This document shows, piece by piece, positions 1 through 8,945 of a stretch of 64,000 nucleotides of DNA. Made by a program: the position numbers and the translations under genes. The notes beneath the pieces were generated by a model, which saw only the letters and a list, made by a program, of their open reading frames with translations, did not search any database and was not told the DNA's origin. How positions within the stretch are numbered: the first letter of the stretch is position 1; each line of letters opens with the position of its first letter. The DNA is from Agrobacterium rubi TR3 = NBRC 13261 (GTDB lineage: Bacteria > Pseudomonadota > Alphaproteobacteria > Rhizobiales > Rhizobiaceae): the NCBI RefSeq assembly GCF_000739935.1, contig NZ_BBJU01000017.1, positions 1 through 64,000 on the forward strand, in the 5' to 3' direction.

Positions 1-592
1 CGAAGGCGCCGTCCAGCGTCTGGCCCAGATGGCCCGTGCCGCAGGCATCCATGTCATCATGGCCACCCAGCGCCCATCCGTCGATGTCATCACCGGCACG
101 ATCAAGGCCAACTTCCCGACCCGTATTTCCTTCCAGGTCACCTCCAAGATCGACAGCCGGACAATCTTGGGCGAGCAGGGTGCCGAACAGCTGCTCGGCA
201 TGGGTGACATGCTCTATATGGCTGGCGGCGGGCGCATTCAGCGCGTCCATGGTCCCTTCGTGGCCGACAACGAGGTCGAGGATATCGTTGCCTACCTCAA
301 GACCCAAGGCTCGCCGGAATATCTCGAATCCATCACCGAAGAGGATGAAGACGAGGATGGCGGCGGCCCGGCTGGCACGAGCAACATGGCCGATTCGGAA
401 GACCCCTACGACCAGGCGGTCGCCGTGGTGCTGCGCGATGGAAAGGCATCCACCTCCTATGTCCAGCGCCGCCTCGGCATCGGTTACAACCGCGCCGCAT
501 CGCTGATCGAGCGTATGGAACAGGAGGGCATCATCGGCCCTGCCAACCATGCCGGAAAGCGCGAAATTCTGGTGCCGACCGAGCAGGATTGA
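1..592 (+). CDS. ftsK: DNA translocase FtsK, C-terminal fragment
   Basis: FtsK pumps chromosomal DNA through the division septum and activates dimer resolution at dif. Only the last 196 or so residues are present; the frame is open from base 2 and the N-terminal membrane part and Walker motifs lie outside the window. The fragment shows the end of the RecA-like motor ([13 protein letters not shown], then [15 protein letters not shown]), an acidic linker ([10 protein letters not shown]) and a final winged-helix gamma domain ([14 protein letters not shown], then [10 protein letters not shown]) that reads KOPS sequences in this family. The ATG at base 29 is internal, not a start. It is followed by a LolA-like gene, a common neighbour in rhizobia. 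Confidence 0.95.
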   Translation, partial: EGAVQRLAQMARAAGIHVIMATQRPSVDVITGTIKANFPTRISFQVTSKIDSRTILGEQGAEQLLGMGDMLYMAGGGRIQRVHGPFVADNEVEDIVAYLKTQGSPEYLESITEEDEDEDGGGPAGTSNMADSEDPYDQAVAVVLRDGKASTSYVQRRLGIGYNRAASLIERMEQEGIIGPANHAGKREILVPTEQD

Positions 593-746
593 TTCGCCGA
601 ACGCTTGCCCGAGACGCGACGCGCCGCCGCGCGTCCGTTCACGTCGATGTCAGCAACCAAGACCGGTTTCCAGCGTTATATCGAACCGTTATGTCATGAA
701 GCCGCCGCGTTTTTTTGGCAAAGCAAGAGCGATGAAGGAGAAAAGA

Positions 747-1409
747 ATGAAAAAGAATTTCCCGGTCGTTTCCGCGCAGTCCTGTGGCCTTGACGGCACC
801 ATGACCCGCCGTGGCGTAATGACCCTGTTTTCCGCAACGGCCGCCCTGGCAGCGCTCCAGCCGCTGAACGCCTTTGCGCAAGACGCCACCGCCCAGAAGA
901 TCGCCAGCCACTTTTCCTCCGTCAAAACCATGATGGGCGAGTTCGTGCAGTTCGGTCCGCGCGGTGAGCAGACCGGTGGAAAATTCTACATCGCCCGCCC
1001 CGGCAAGCTTCGCTTCAACTACGAAGACCCCTCGCCCATGCGCGTCATCTCCGATGGCAAGAATGTCGTCATCGGCAACAACAAGCTGAAGACCTGGGAT
1101 CTGTACCCGCTGTCCAAGACACCGCTCAGCCTGCTTCTGTCCGACAAGATCGATCTGGGCAACCAGAAGGTCCGTGACGTCAAGCAGGAGTCGGACCTGA
1201 CGACCATCGTTCTGGGTGACAAGAGCGTCTTCGGCGACTCCACCATCACGCTCATGTTCGACCCAAAGACCTTCGACCTGCGCCAGTGGACGACCACGGA
1301 TGCGCAGAACAAGGACACGACGGTAATGATCTTCAACGTACAGACCGGCATGGCGCTGGACGATAAGGTCTTCGCCATCAATTACGAAGAAGTCCGCAAC
1401 CGCGGCTGA
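747..1409 (+). CDS. LolA-like outer-membrane lipoprotein carrier
   Basis: A 220-residue exported protein of the LolA/DUF superfamily, which carries lipoproteins across the periplasm. Visible: TRRGVMTLFSATAAL near residues 19-33, then a signal-peptide-like AFAQ cleavage site, then a beta-rich body with VKTMMGEFVQ, KFYIARPGKLRFNYEDP, a match to the LolA pattern in which early strands hold conserved FxQ and GxxxxxRPGxxRWxY motifs. The start at 747 is chosen because AGGAG lies 6 bases upstream; ATGs at 732 and 801 are in frame. Starting at 801 would leave a shorter Tat-like leader (MTRRGVMT). It follows ftsK by about 150 bases. Family assignment is fairly sure; carrier activity is inferred. Confidence 0.82.
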   Translation: MKKNFPVVSAQSCGLDGTMTRRGVMTLFSATAALAALQPLNAFAQDATAQKIASHFSSVKTMMGEFVQFGPRGEQTGGKFYIARPGKLRFNYEDPSPMRVISDGKNVVIGNNKLKTWDLYPLSKTPLSLLLSDKIDLGNQKVRDVKQESDLTTIVLGDKSVFGDSTITLMFDPKTFDLRQWTTTDAQNKDTTVMIFNVQTGMALDDKVFAINYEEVRNRG

Positions 1410-1417
1410 TCTTTTCT

Positions 1418-1449
1418 AGAGCGTTTCCTTGTTAAATGGAAACGCTCTA
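1418..1449. repeat. 12-bp perfect inverted repeat after the LolA-like gene
   Basis: TAGAGCGTTTCC at 1418-1429 is matched by its exact reverse complement at 1438-1449, with an 8-base AT-rich loop. It sits 9 bases after a stop codon. No long T-run follows, so it may be a weak terminator or a small intergenic palindrome; I found no second copy in the window. Confidence 0.6.
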
Positions 1450-1533
1450 AGGTTGGAGAAAAGGATTCCCGTTTCCAACCTGATGTTATAAGCCTGCCTC
1501 CACCTTTGACTGAAGGACGAACGGAGCGCAGGC

Positions 1534-2337
1534 ATGACCTTTTCGATAACCACCTGGAACATCAACTCGGTGCGGCTGCGCATGCCGATCGTCGAGCAGT
1601 TTCTCGTGCGTTACAAGCCAGATGTCATCTGCCTTCAGGAAACGAAATGCCCCAATGGCGAGTTTCCGTTGAAGCCTCTCAAGGCTCTCGGCTACGAACA
1701 CGTCATCATCCACGGCCAGAAGGGCTATCACGGCGTCGCCATCGCCTCCAAGCTGCCGCTGACCGAAGATCACCGTCAGGATTACTGCGGCATCGGCGAT
1801 GCCCGCCATATCTCCGCTATCGTCCAGATCGGTTCGCGCAAAATCCGTCTGCACAATTTCTACGTTCCCGCCGGTGGTGACGAACCCGACCGCTCGATCA
1901 ACCCGAAATTCGGCCACAAGCTGGACTTCATCGAAGAGATGAAGGCATTGAGCGCCGACGGTGTTCCCGGCACCTCTTCAATCCTCGTCGGCGATCTCAA
2001 TATCGCTCCGCTCAAAAACGATGTCTGGTCACATAAACAGCTGCTGAAAATCGTCAGTCACACGCCTGTCGAAACCGAAGGCATGCTGGAGATCATGAAA
2101 AAGGGCAACTGGCTCGATCTGATGCGCCTCAACGTGCCGGAAACCGAAAAAATCTACACCTGGTGGAGCTACCGCGCCAAGGACTGGGAAGCCGCAAACC
2201 GCGGTCGCCGCCTCGACCACATCTGGTCCTCCCAGGATCTCGGCCCCTCGCTGGACCGCATCGACATCCTGCGCGAAGCCCGAGGCTGGAACCGCCCCTC
2301 GGACCACGTTCCGGTGACAGCGCATTTCAAGTTTTGA
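1534..2337 (+). CDS. xthA: Exodeoxyribonuclease III (AP endonuclease family)
   Basis: A 267-residue member of the Mg2+-dependent exonuclease III/APE1 family that cuts DNA at abasic sites and removes 3' blocks in base excision repair. The core motifs are all seen: WNINSVR near the start (metal Asn), LQETK (catalytic Glu), YHGVAI, the GDLNIAP Asp/Asn pair, LDHIW and the final SDHVPV with the catalytic His. The length is typical of the family. GGAG lies 7 bases before the ATG. Rhizobia often carry more than one paralogue, so the exact substrate preference cannot be read from this sequence. Confidence 0.95.
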   Translation: MTFSITTWNINSVRLRMPIVEQFLVRYKPDVICLQETKCPNGEFPLKPLKALGYEHVIIHGQKGYHGVAIASKLPLTEDHRQDYCGIGDARHISAIVQIGSRKIRLHNFYVPAGGDEPDRSINPKFGHKLDFIEEMKALSADGVPGTSSILVGDLNIAPLKNDVWSHKQLLKIVSHTPVETEGMLEIMKKGNWLDLMRLNVPETEKIYTWWSYRAKDWEAANRGRRLDHIWSSQDLGPSLDRIDILREARGWNRPSDHVPVTAHFKF

Positions 2338-2340
2338 GTC

Positions 2341-2796
2341 TTACGAAAACCGCCCCTGGAGCGCCGTCGCGCCAGACGAAAGCGCTGTGATATTGTCTCT
2401 TATGCGCGTCAGCACGACATCTGCAACATCGGGAAACTCTTCGATCATGCGGTGGAAGAGGATGCGGGTGATGCGGATGACTTCGGAATCCTCATGCGCA
2501 ACGGCGGTATATTTGCGCTCGCATAGCGTAAACAGCGCGAGCTCCGATAACAGCGAGCCCGTCCGTGGTCGCGCCTGCAGCTCCGGCTTGCCGTGGCGTC
2601 CGGTGCTGTAGAGATCGAACCCGCCGCGGGCGATCACGAAGCCGCATTCGGCTGGCGAATGTTCACGAAACAGCGCCTGCCCCTCGGCAATCTTTCGCCG
2701 CTCTGCACCGAACGCGATCAGACGCAACTGGTCGTCGCTGAACCCCTGAAACAACGGGACCTGCGACAGAAGCTGAATATCGTCGTTCAATGCCAT
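2341..2796 (-). CDS. Small cyclic-nucleotide-binding-domain protein
   Basis: A 151-residue cytoplasmic protein made almost entirely of one CRP-type cyclic-nucleotide-binding beta-roll (LLSQVPLFQGFSDDQLRLIA at the N end, EGQALFREHSPAECGFVIARGGFDLY in the roll), with a short C-terminal helix. There is no helix-turn-helix, so it is not a CRP-like DNA-binding regulator; it may be a stand-alone sensor or adaptor. The start at 2796 (MALNDD) is preferred over an upstream in-frame ATG at 2829, which would add 11 uncharacteristic residues. It ends 3 bases from xthA, tail to tail. Whether it binds cAMP or cGMP cannot be told. Confidence 0.8.
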   Translation of the reverse strand: MALNDDIQLLSQVPLFQGFSDDQLRLIAFGAERRKIAEGQALFREHSPAECGFVIARGGFDLYSTGRHGKPELQARPRTGSLLSELALFTLCERKYTAVAHEDSEVIRITRILFHRMIEEFPDVADVVLTRIRDNITALSSGATALQGRFS

Positions 2797-2883
2797 ATCG
2801 TTCGAAGCCTCAACACCTGATAACAGCACTGGTTTTCGAACAACGGCGCGGCCAAGACAAGGGCCGCACCTCCAGAATCGGTG

Positions 2884-3567
2884 TTACGGCACAATCTTGT
2901 AGCCGCCATTCTCCGTTACCAGCAACTCCGCATTCGACGGATCGCGCTCGATCTTCTGACGCAGGCGGTAGACGTGGGTTTCCAGCGTATGGGTGGTAAC
3001 GCCGGAATTGTAGCCCCAGACCTCTTCCAGAAGCACGTCGCGCGTCACGACGGCGCTGCCAGCGCGGTAGAGATAACGGATGATCGCCGCTTCCTTTTCC
3101 GTCAGGCGGATTTTCTTGCCGTCATCCGTCGTCAGCAGCTTCTGGCTCGGCTTGAACTGGTAGGGGCCGACAGTAAAGACCGCATCTTCGCTCTGTTCGT
3201 ACTGGCGAAGCTGCGCACGGATACGCGCAAGCAGCACGGCGAAGCGGAACGGCTTCGTCACGTAATCGTTGGCACCTGCCTCAAGACCGAGGATGGTGTC
3301 GGAATCCGTGTCATGGCCGGTCAGCATGATGATGGGGGCCTTGAAGCCGTTCTTGCGCATGATCTTGACGGCTTCGCGCCCATCCATATCGGGCAATCCG
3401 ACATCCATAATCAGAAGATCGACCTGCGTCGATTTTGCTGTCTGGATCGCGGCATTGGCGTTGGCGCCGGTCAGAAGATTGAACTCTTCATAGGGGGACA
3501 GTTGCTCGGCAAGTGTGTCGCGCAGGTCGTCATCATCGTCTACCAGAAGAAGTGTACGGGCCGTCAT
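2884..3567 (-). CDS. OmpR/PhoB-family response regulator, CenR-like
   Basis: A 227-residue two-component regulator. The receiver domain (about residues 1-120) has the acidic cluster DDDDD near 10-14, the phosphate-accepting Asp55 (MDVGLPD), Thr83 (MLTGHD) and Lys105 (VTKPF). A winged-helix DNA-binding domain follows (LTEKEAAIIRYLYRAG, VTTHTLETHVYRLRQKI, ENGGYKIVP). No kinase gene is adjacent. The sequence style and the neighbouring divergent L,D-transpeptidase gene suggest CenR, the alphaproteobacterial cell-envelope regulator; that name is an inference from memory of the family and needs an alignment. The family call itself is secure. Confidence 0.9.
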   Translation of the reverse strand: MTARTLLLVDDDDDLRDTLAEQLSPYEEFNLLTGANANAAIQTAKSTQVDLLIMDVGLPDMDGREAVKIMRKNGFKAPIIMLTGHDTDSDTILGLEAGANDYVTKPFRFAVLLARIRAQLRQYEQSEDAVFTVGPYQFKPSQKLLTTDDGKKIRLTEKEAAIIRYLYRAGSAVVTRDVLLEEVWGYNSGVTTHTLETHVYRLRQKIERDPSNAELLVTENGGYKIVP

Positions 3568-3763
3568 GGGATATCTCAGCCTTTCTTTTTATATTAAAAG
3601 CATATCGCGCCACAGAATTCACGGATTGTCGGCACCCATATGCTTTTCGCTTTCGCGAGCCAATTCAGCGGTTTGACGCCGCCACGTCAACCCTGTGTCA
3701 CACTATAACGCGGAGCTATGAGGTCACGTTGGCACACCTGCAAAGCAAAATCTCGTGAGAACC

Positions 3764-4312
3764 ATGCGGAAAAGCGAAAAAAAACGGCAGAAAAGCCCCT
3801 CAAAACTGCTGGTTCGCGCAGCACCGCGCAGCAAAAGCCGCGCCTTACTGCAATTGGGCCACCTTACCTTTCAAGCGGCAATCGGTCGCAATGGACGCAC
3901 GGCGCTGAAGCGGGAAGGCGATGGCAAAACACCCATCACCACGATGCGCATCCTCTACGGCTTCAACCGAGGCGACAGGTTTGCTGCCTTGAACACATCG
4001 CTGACGATGTATCGCACACGAAGCACTATGCTCTGGTGCGATGCGCCTGATGATCCCAACTACAACCGGCTGGTCAAGGCACCGTTCACGAAAAGCCATG
4101 AGGAGATGCGAAGGCAGGACGGTCTCTACGATGTCTGCCTCGTGCTGGACTGGAACATCACGTCGCGTCGCAGACACATGGGTTCGGCTATCTTCATGCA
4201 CATGATCCGCCCCAGCTATGAACCGACCGCCGGATGCGTGGCGCTGCACCCGAGAGACATGCGCCGTATCCTGCCGTTTCTACGCAAAGGCAGACAGATC
4301 ACCGTTCTATAG
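3764..4312 (+). CDS. L,D-transpeptidase (YkuD fold)
   Basis: About 182 residues with a YkuD catalytic domain, which makes 3-3 peptidoglycan cross-links or attaches proteins to the wall. The active-site signature is present at the C end: GSAIFMHM, then TAGCVAL with the nucleophilic Cys, then the usual R-D-M-R-R-I-L-P. The N-terminal 30 residues are strongly basic (RKSEKKRQKSPSK) and I see no signal peptide or membrane helix, which is odd for a wall enzyme, though this short form is common in rhizobia. The ATG at 3764 is used; a GTG at 3755 in the same frame is possible. It is divergent from the CenR-like regulator. Confidence 0.88.
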   Translation: MRKSEKKRQKSPSKLLVRAAPRSKSRALLQLGHLTFQAAIGRNGRTALKREGDGKTPITTMRILYGFNRGDRFAALNTSLTMYRTRSTMLWCDAPDDPNYNRLVKAPFTKSHEEMRRQDGLYDVCLVLDWNITSRRRHMGSAIFMHMIRPSYEPTAGCVALHPRDMRRILPFLRKGRQITVL

Positions 4313-4314
4313 TC

Positions 4315-4348
4315 GCTGGTCGGGAGCAGTTCTCCACTCCCGACCAGC
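4315..4348. terminator. Inverted repeat between L,D-transpeptidase and leuC
   Basis: GCTGGTCGGGAG at 4315-4326 pairs perfectly with 4337-4348 around a 10-base loop. It lies between two convergent genes, 3 bases after one stop and 8 before the other, so it probably ends transcription from both sides. No T-run follows on either strand. Confidence 0.6.
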
Positions 4349-4356
4349 ATGTCAGC

Positions 4357-5766
4357 TTACTGCCACTCGCGAATATCGACGAAATGCCCGGCAACCGCCG
4401 CTGCCGCCGCCATGGCAGGCGAAACGAGATGCGTGCGACCCTTGGAGCCCTGACGTCCCTCGAAGTTGCGGTTGGAGGTCGACGCACAACGCTCGCCGGG
4501 CGCCAGACGGTCGTCATTCATGGCAAGGCACATGGAGCAGCCGGGCTCGCGCCACTCGAAGCCCGCTTCCAGGAAAATCTTGTCGAGACCTTCCTTTTCG
4601 GCCTGTTCCTTGACGAGCCCCGAGCCGGGAACGATCATGGCCGACACGGTCGGCGCGACCTTGCGTCCCTCGACCACCTTGGCAGCCGCCCGCAAATCCT
4701 CGATACGGCCATTGGTGCAGGAACCGATAAAGACGCGGTCGATGGCGATATCCGTCATCTTCGTTCCCGGTGTCAGGCCCATATATTCCAGGGCGCGCTG
4801 CTTGGAATTGCGCTTGTTCTCATCCTCGATCGTTGCCGGATCAGGAACTTCACCCTGAACGGACACGACATCTTCCGGCGACGAGCCCCAGGACACGATG
4901 GGCGGCAGGTTGGCGGCGTTCAGAACGACCACCTTGTCATAATGCGCGCCCTCGTCGGATTTCAGCGTTTTCCAGTAGGCGATCGCCTGTTCCAGCACCT
5001 CGCCCTTGGGCGAACGTGGCTTGTCCTTGATGTAATCGAACGTCGTCTCGTCGGGTGCAACGAGACCCGCGCGCGCACCGCCTTCGATCGTCATGTTGCA
5101 GACCGTCATCCGGCCTTCCATGGACAGCGAACGGATCGCCTCGCCCGCGAACTCGATGACGTGGCCCGTGCCGCCAGCGGTGCCGATCTCGCCGATGATG
5201 GCAAGGATGATGTCCTTGGCAGTCACGCCATCCGGTACCTTGCCATCCACACGCACCAGCATGTTCTTGGCCTTCTTCTGGATCAGCGTCTGCGTGGCCA
5301 GAACATGCTCGACCTCGGACGTGCCGATACCATGGGCCAGAGCGCCGAACGCTCCGTGCGTGGATGTATGGCTGTCACCGCAGACAATCGTCATGCCCGG
5401 CAGCGTGAACCCCTGCTCCGGCCCGACGATGTGGACGATGCCCTGGCGCTTGTCGCGCTCGGAATAATATTCGACGCCGAATTCCGCAGCATTCTGCGCC
5501 AGCGCTTCCACCTGAATCCGGCTTTCCTCGTTCTTGATGCCCTCAAGACGGTCCGATGTCGTGGGAACATTGTGGTCCACCACCGCCAAGGTGCGGGTCG
5601 GTGAATGAACCGGACGACCGGCCAGGCGCAGACCTTCGAAGGCCTGCGGGCTCGTCACCTCATGCACGAGGTGGCGGTCGATATAGAGAAGACAGGTTCC
5701 GTCCGGGTCACGATTGACGACGTGGTCGTCCCAGATCTTGTCGTAAAGGGTACGAGGTGCGCTCAT
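4357..5766 (-). CDS. leuC: 3-isopropylmalate dehydratase large subunit
   Basis: LeuC, with LeuD, isomerises 2- to 3-isopropylmalate in leucine synthesis. The 469-residue protein has aconitase-family features: [19 protein letters not shown], the first iron-sulfur Cys in GSCTNGR and the other two in [10 protein letters not shown], and the C-terminal [10 protein letters not shown]. The start at 5766 ([12 protein letters not shown]) is the family's usual one; the frame stays open 228 bases further but that part is not protein-like. The small subunit leuD is not adjacent; it lies near 55.7 kb beside leuB, so the two subunits are made from separate transcripts. Confidence 0.97.
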   Translation of the reverse strand: MSAPRTLYDKIWDDHVVNRDPDGTCLLYIDRHLVHEVTSPQAFEGLRLAGRPVHSPTRTLAVVDHNVPTTSDRLEGIKNEESRIQVEALAQNAAEFGVEYYSERDKRQGIVHIVGPEQGFTLPGMTIVCGDSHTSTHGAFGALAHGIGTSEVEHVLATQTLIQKKAKNMLVRVDGKVPDGVTAKDIILAIIGEIGTAGGTGHVIEFAGEAIRSLSMEGRMTVCNMTIEGGARAGLVAPDETTFDYIKDKPRSPKGEVLEQAIAYWKTLKSDEGAHYDKVVVLNAANLPPIVSWGSSPEDVVSVQGEVPDPATIEDENKRNSKQRALEYMGLTPGTKMTDIAIDRVFIGSCTNGRIEDLRAAAKVVEGRKVAPTVSAMIVPGSGLVKEQAEKEGLDKIFLEAGFEWREPGCSMCLAMNDDRLAPGERCASTSNRNFEGRQGSKGRTHLVSPAMAAAAAVAGHFVDIREWQ

Positions 5767-6166
5767 GGCTCTATCCACCAAATTTTGAATCGGGAAATGG
5801 GTATATGCAAAAGGCATCGGCCTTTTGAACGAGCTGTCAGGCGAAAGTAAGTCGACCGCCGAGCGCGCCGGAAATGCGCGCAAAAAAGCGTGCCGGCAGA
5901 CGCTTGTGGTCCTGCAGCACGAAAATGTTTTGCGCGAGACATCCGAATTTCGATCCCATGCGTCCCTCATAGCAGATCGGCTTTTCAACGGCAATATTGC
6001 TGCGAAAGTGGAAATGCGCGGCCATGCAGACGATAGATGGATAAAACAGCCTTCTCACACGTTAGGGTCTGTCAGAGCCATATCACGATGCTATAACGCT
6101 GCTGTGAAGGCGGGGGCAATGATCACAAGGACCTGCTTTTGAAGCAGTGAGAGGGAGGGATACGTC
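5767..6166. other. 400-base intergenic region between divergent leuC and MFS gene
   Basis: No convincing gene. It must hold the promoters of both neighbours. The notable element is a perfect 8-bp inverted repeat, CAAAAGGC at 5808-5815 and its complement at 5820-5827, about 42 bases before the leuC start. I looked for a leucine-rich leader peptide upstream of leuC and did not see one. Confidence 0.5.
5808..5827 (-). promoter_or_regulatory. Short hairpin in the leuC leader
   Basis: A perfect 8-bp stem with a 4-base loop on the leuC side of the intergenic region. It could be an operator or leader hairpin; there is no T-run to make it a clear terminator. Confidence 0.35.
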
Positions 6167-7456
6167 TTGGTATCTGAAAAGGCACTTATTTCAAAAATCA
6201 CCTGGCGGCTGATGCCGTTTTTAGGAATTCTCTATCTTATCGCCTATATCGACCGCCAGAATGTCAGCTACGCCAAGCTGCAAATGGTCGGCGACCTGGG
6301 CCTGAGCGAATATGCCTATGGTCTGGGCGCGTCGCTGTTCTTCATCGGCTATTTCATCTTCGAAGTGCCCAGCAACCTGCTTTTGACGCGGTTCGGAGCC
6401 AGCCGCTGGTTTGCCCGCATCATCATCTCCTGGGGACTGGTGACGATTGCGCTGGCCTTTACCAGCAGCCAGACAATGTTCTACATCCTGCGCTTCCTGC
6501 TGGGTGCCTGTGAAGCCGGTTTCTTCCCCGGCGTTCTCTATCTCCTCACCATCTGGTTCCCGCGTGATTATCGCGGCCGCATGGTCGGCCTGTTCATGAT
6601 CTTCAGCGCGCTCGCCAATGCCATTGGTGCGCCGCTGGGCGGCATGCTGCTCGATCTCGATGGGCTCATGGGTCTCGCAGGCTGGGAGTGGGTCTTCCTC
6701 GCCACCGGCGTTCCCGCCGTCATCGCCGGTATCATCACCATCTTCTATCTGGATGACACGCCGGAAAAGGCAAAGTTCCTGACCCAGGACGAAAAGGACT
6801 GGCTCAACAAGAAGATCGCCTCTGAAAATTCCAACATGGAAGAACATGCCGAAAACGGCTTCAAGGCGCTGATCAACCCACAGGTTCTGTTCATGTCGCT
6901 GTGCTTCGTCGGCTTCCCGCTGGCGGCCTATGGTCTCAGCTACTGGCTGCCAACCATCGTCAAGAGCTTCGGCGTGTCCAACACCACCAACGGCTTCATC
7001 AACATCATCCCGTGGATTGGCGTCGCCATCGCCCTGTACGTCATCCCGTCGGCGGCAGACCGGTCTGAAAGCAAGATTCCCTTTATTGTCGGTCCGGCTT
7101 TCGTGGGCGCGTTCTGCCTGCTGATGTCCGCACTCGTGACGACGCCGGTCTTGCAGTTCGCCTTCCTCTGCGTTGCAGCCGCTGGCATCTTCGCCGGTCA
7201 GCCGGTGTTCTGGAGCCTGCCCGGTCGCTTCCTCAAAGGTGCGGGTGCAGCAGCAGGCCTTGCCGCCATCAACTCGGTCGGCAATCTCGGCGGCTTCGTC
7301 GCCCAGAACGTCGTGCCGTGGATCAAGGACGAAACGGGCAGCACCATCGCCCCGATGTTCTTCCTGTCCGCCTGCCTGGCCGTCGCCGGTGTGCTGGTCA
7401 TCATCGCCGGTCGCATGATTGCGAAACGGGCGAATGCACAGGGCGCAACCGCCTGA
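6167..7456 (+). CDS. MFS transporter, anion:cation symporter family
   Basis: A 429-residue inner-membrane carrier with about 12 hydrophobic helices. It opens with ITWRLMPFLGILYLIAYIDRQNVSYA, cut here by the usual D-R-x-N pattern of the ACS (organic anion symporter) branch, and has YRGRMVGLFM in the loop after helix 4. ACS members take up sugar acids, phthalate-like or tartrate-like anions; the substrate cannot be read. The start is a TTG at 6167, preceded by GGGAGGGA 7 bases away; there is no ATG nearby in frame. A strong hairpin follows the stop, so it is probably a single-gene unit. Confidence 0.88.
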   Translation: MVSEKALISKITWRLMPFLGILYLIAYIDRQNVSYAKLQMVGDLGLSEYAYGLGASLFFIGYFIFEVPSNLLLTRFGASRWFARIIISWGLVTIALAFTSSQTMFYILRFLLGACEAGFFPGVLYLLTIWFPRDYRGRMVGLFMIFSALANAIGAPLGGMLLDLDGLMGLAGWEWVFLATGVPAVIAGIITIFYLDDTPEKAKFLTQDEKDWLNKKIASENSNMEEHAENGFKALINPQVLFMSLCFVGFPLAAYGLSYWLPTIVKSFGVSNTTNGFINIIPWIGVAIALYVIPSAADRSESKIPFIVGPAFVGAFCLLMSALVTTPVLQFAFLCVAAAGIFAGQPVFWSLPGRFLKGAGAAAGLAAINSVGNLGGFVAQNVVPWIKDETGSTIAPMFFLSACLAVAGVLVIIAGRMIAKRANAQGATA

Positions 7457-7462
7457 TCCGTC

Positions 7463-7505
7463 TTTTCCGCCGCTGGTTCTCTTTCTGTTACCAGCGGCGG
7501 AAAAA
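7463..7505. terminator. Bidirectional hairpin terminator after the MFS gene
   Basis: TTTTCCGCCGCTGGT at 7463-7477 pairs perfectly with 7490-7504 around a 12-base pyrimidine-rich loop. The flanking A/T runs (TTTT before, AAAAA after) suit a rho-independent terminator, clearest on the minus strand. Confidence 0.7.
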
Positions 7506-7578
7506 CTGCCTTCTTTCGGCGCCGTTCTCCGCGCCCTATGGTTCGCGCATCCACAGCCGCACCCTCTTGGAGAACGCC

Positions 7579-8094
7579 ATGATACCCCTCATCAGAAACA
7601 TCGCACTTGGCTGCGCCCTTTCACTGCCACTGTTTTCGATTGCCACCCTGCCCGCCCATGCGCAAGAAGCCGTGGTCAAGGCAGCTGACGTGGAAGCGCT
7701 CTTCACCAGCCCCGACCCCAAGCTCAACGCCAACAAGCAGGTGACCTACAAGATCATCCGCGATCTGCTGGAAGCGGGCCATTGGGACAAGGCGGATCAA
7801 TATCTGACCGAGCGTTACATCCAGCACAATCCCAACGCCGCATCGGGTCGCGATGGCGTGGTCAAATTCTTCACGCAAGTGCTGAAGGTTCCGAAGAAGC
7901 CGATCCCTGGAAAGATCAGCTCACCCGTCGCCTTCGTCACGGCAGAGGGCGATCTCGTCACCGTCGGTTTCGTGCGCGAATACAAGGACCCGAAAGACCC
8001 TGCCAAGACCTATACGACGACATGGTTCGACACATGGCGCTTCGTCGATGGCAAGGCAGACGAACATTGGGATTCCGCTCTCAAAGGCCAGTAA
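7579..8094 (+). CDS. Secreted NTF2-like / SnoaL-like protein
   Basis: A 171-residue protein with a clear signal peptide (MIPLIRNIALGCALSLPLFS, cleavage near PAHAQE) and one NTF2-fold domain: EAGHWDKADQYLTERYIQHNP, then GVVKFFTQVL, then WFDTWRFVDGKADEHWD. Proteins of this type are annotated as SnoaL-like; most have no known reaction. The ATG at 7579 is chosen because it begins the signal peptide and has GGAG 9 bases upstream; the open frame extends back into the MFS gene but is not real there. It ends 2 bases from the convergent permease gene. Confidence 0.85.
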   Translation: MIPLIRNIALGCALSLPLFSIATLPAHAQEAVVKAADVEALFTSPDPKLNANKQVTYKIIRDLLEAGHWDKADQYLTERYIQHNPNAASGRDGVVKFFTQVLKVPKKPIPGKISSPVAFVTAEGDLVTVGFVREYKDPKDPAKTYTTTWFDTWRFVDGKADEHWDSALKGQ

Positions 8095-8096
8095 CC

Positions 8097-8912
8097 CTAC
8101 CCGCGCGGACTGCGGCGCAGGGATTTTTCCACGCGCCGCAGCACCAGCGAAAGCCCCAGCGTCAAAATGAGGTAGATATAGGCGACGATGGAATAGGTTT
8201 CGAAAAACCGAAACGACCCGGCAGCATAGACCTTGCCCAACTGGGTGATGTCCATCACCCCCAGCACCGACACCAGCGAACTGTCCTTGACCATCGACAC
8301 GAAATCATTGGACAGCGGTGGAAAGATCGTGCGGATCGCCTGCGGAAAAATCACCAGTCGAAAGCGCTGGTAACGGTTCAGCCCCAACGCCTTGGCCGCC
8401 TCGATCTGCCCCTCATCCACCGCCTCGATGCCTGCCCGGAAAATTTCCGCAAGAAAAGCGGCATAACAGATCGTCAGTGCCAGAATGGCCCGCCATGTCA
8501 GCGAGAAATCGCGCACCAGCATCGCCTCCACCCATCCGGCCTGAATGAGCGGCGAGATCATCCAGTTGAACAGGCTGACGACCGCAGGCGCGCCGACGAA
8601 GGCGATGTAGAACAGCACGACGAGAACGGGAATGCCGCGCACCATCTCGATGTAGAAGCGGGATATCTGGCGCAGAACTATGCTGTCGGCCATGCCCATA
8701 ATAGCAATCACCAGCCCCCACAGCGAGGCCAGCGCAAACGCCACCAGCGTCACGAATACCGTCATGCCGATGCCCGTAATGACGGTGGAAAACACCTGGG
8801 CATAAATGCCGTTGATCGCAATCACGACGGCCAGCGCCAGCCCGATGATAACAAGTGCCAACAGCCACCACGGAAAGTCTTTCTCTCCGGTCGATATGCG
8901 CCGGGCACTCAC
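8097..8912 (-). CDS. Polar amino-acid ABC transporter permease
   Basis: A 271-residue HisM/GlnP-type inner-membrane subunit with five or so helices. The cytoplasmic EAA loop that docks the ATPase is present (EAAKALGLNRYQRFRLVIFP), as is MVRGIPVLVVLFYIAF typical of this subfamily. It lies 33 bases downstream of its periplasmic binding protein gene in the same orientation. No ATPase or second permease follows; the next gene is convergent, so the ATP-binding subunit must be encoded elsewhere. Confidence 0.93.
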   Translation of the reverse strand: MSARRISTGEKDFPWWLLALVIIGLALAVVIAINGIYAQVFSTVITGIGMTVFVTLVAFALASLWGLVIAIMGMADSIVLRQISRFYIEMVRGIPVLVVLFYIAFVGAPAVVSLFNWMISPLIQAGWVEAMLVRDFSLTWRAILALTICYAAFLAEIFRAGIEAVDEGQIEAAKALGLNRYQRFRLVIFPQAIRTIFPPLSNDFVSMVKDSSLVSVLGVMDITQLGKVYAAGSFRFFETYSIVAYIYLILTLGLSLVLRRVEKSLRRSPRG

Positions 8913-8945
8913 GCCATGGTCTTTCGGCTACCCCTGTGCAAAGGC

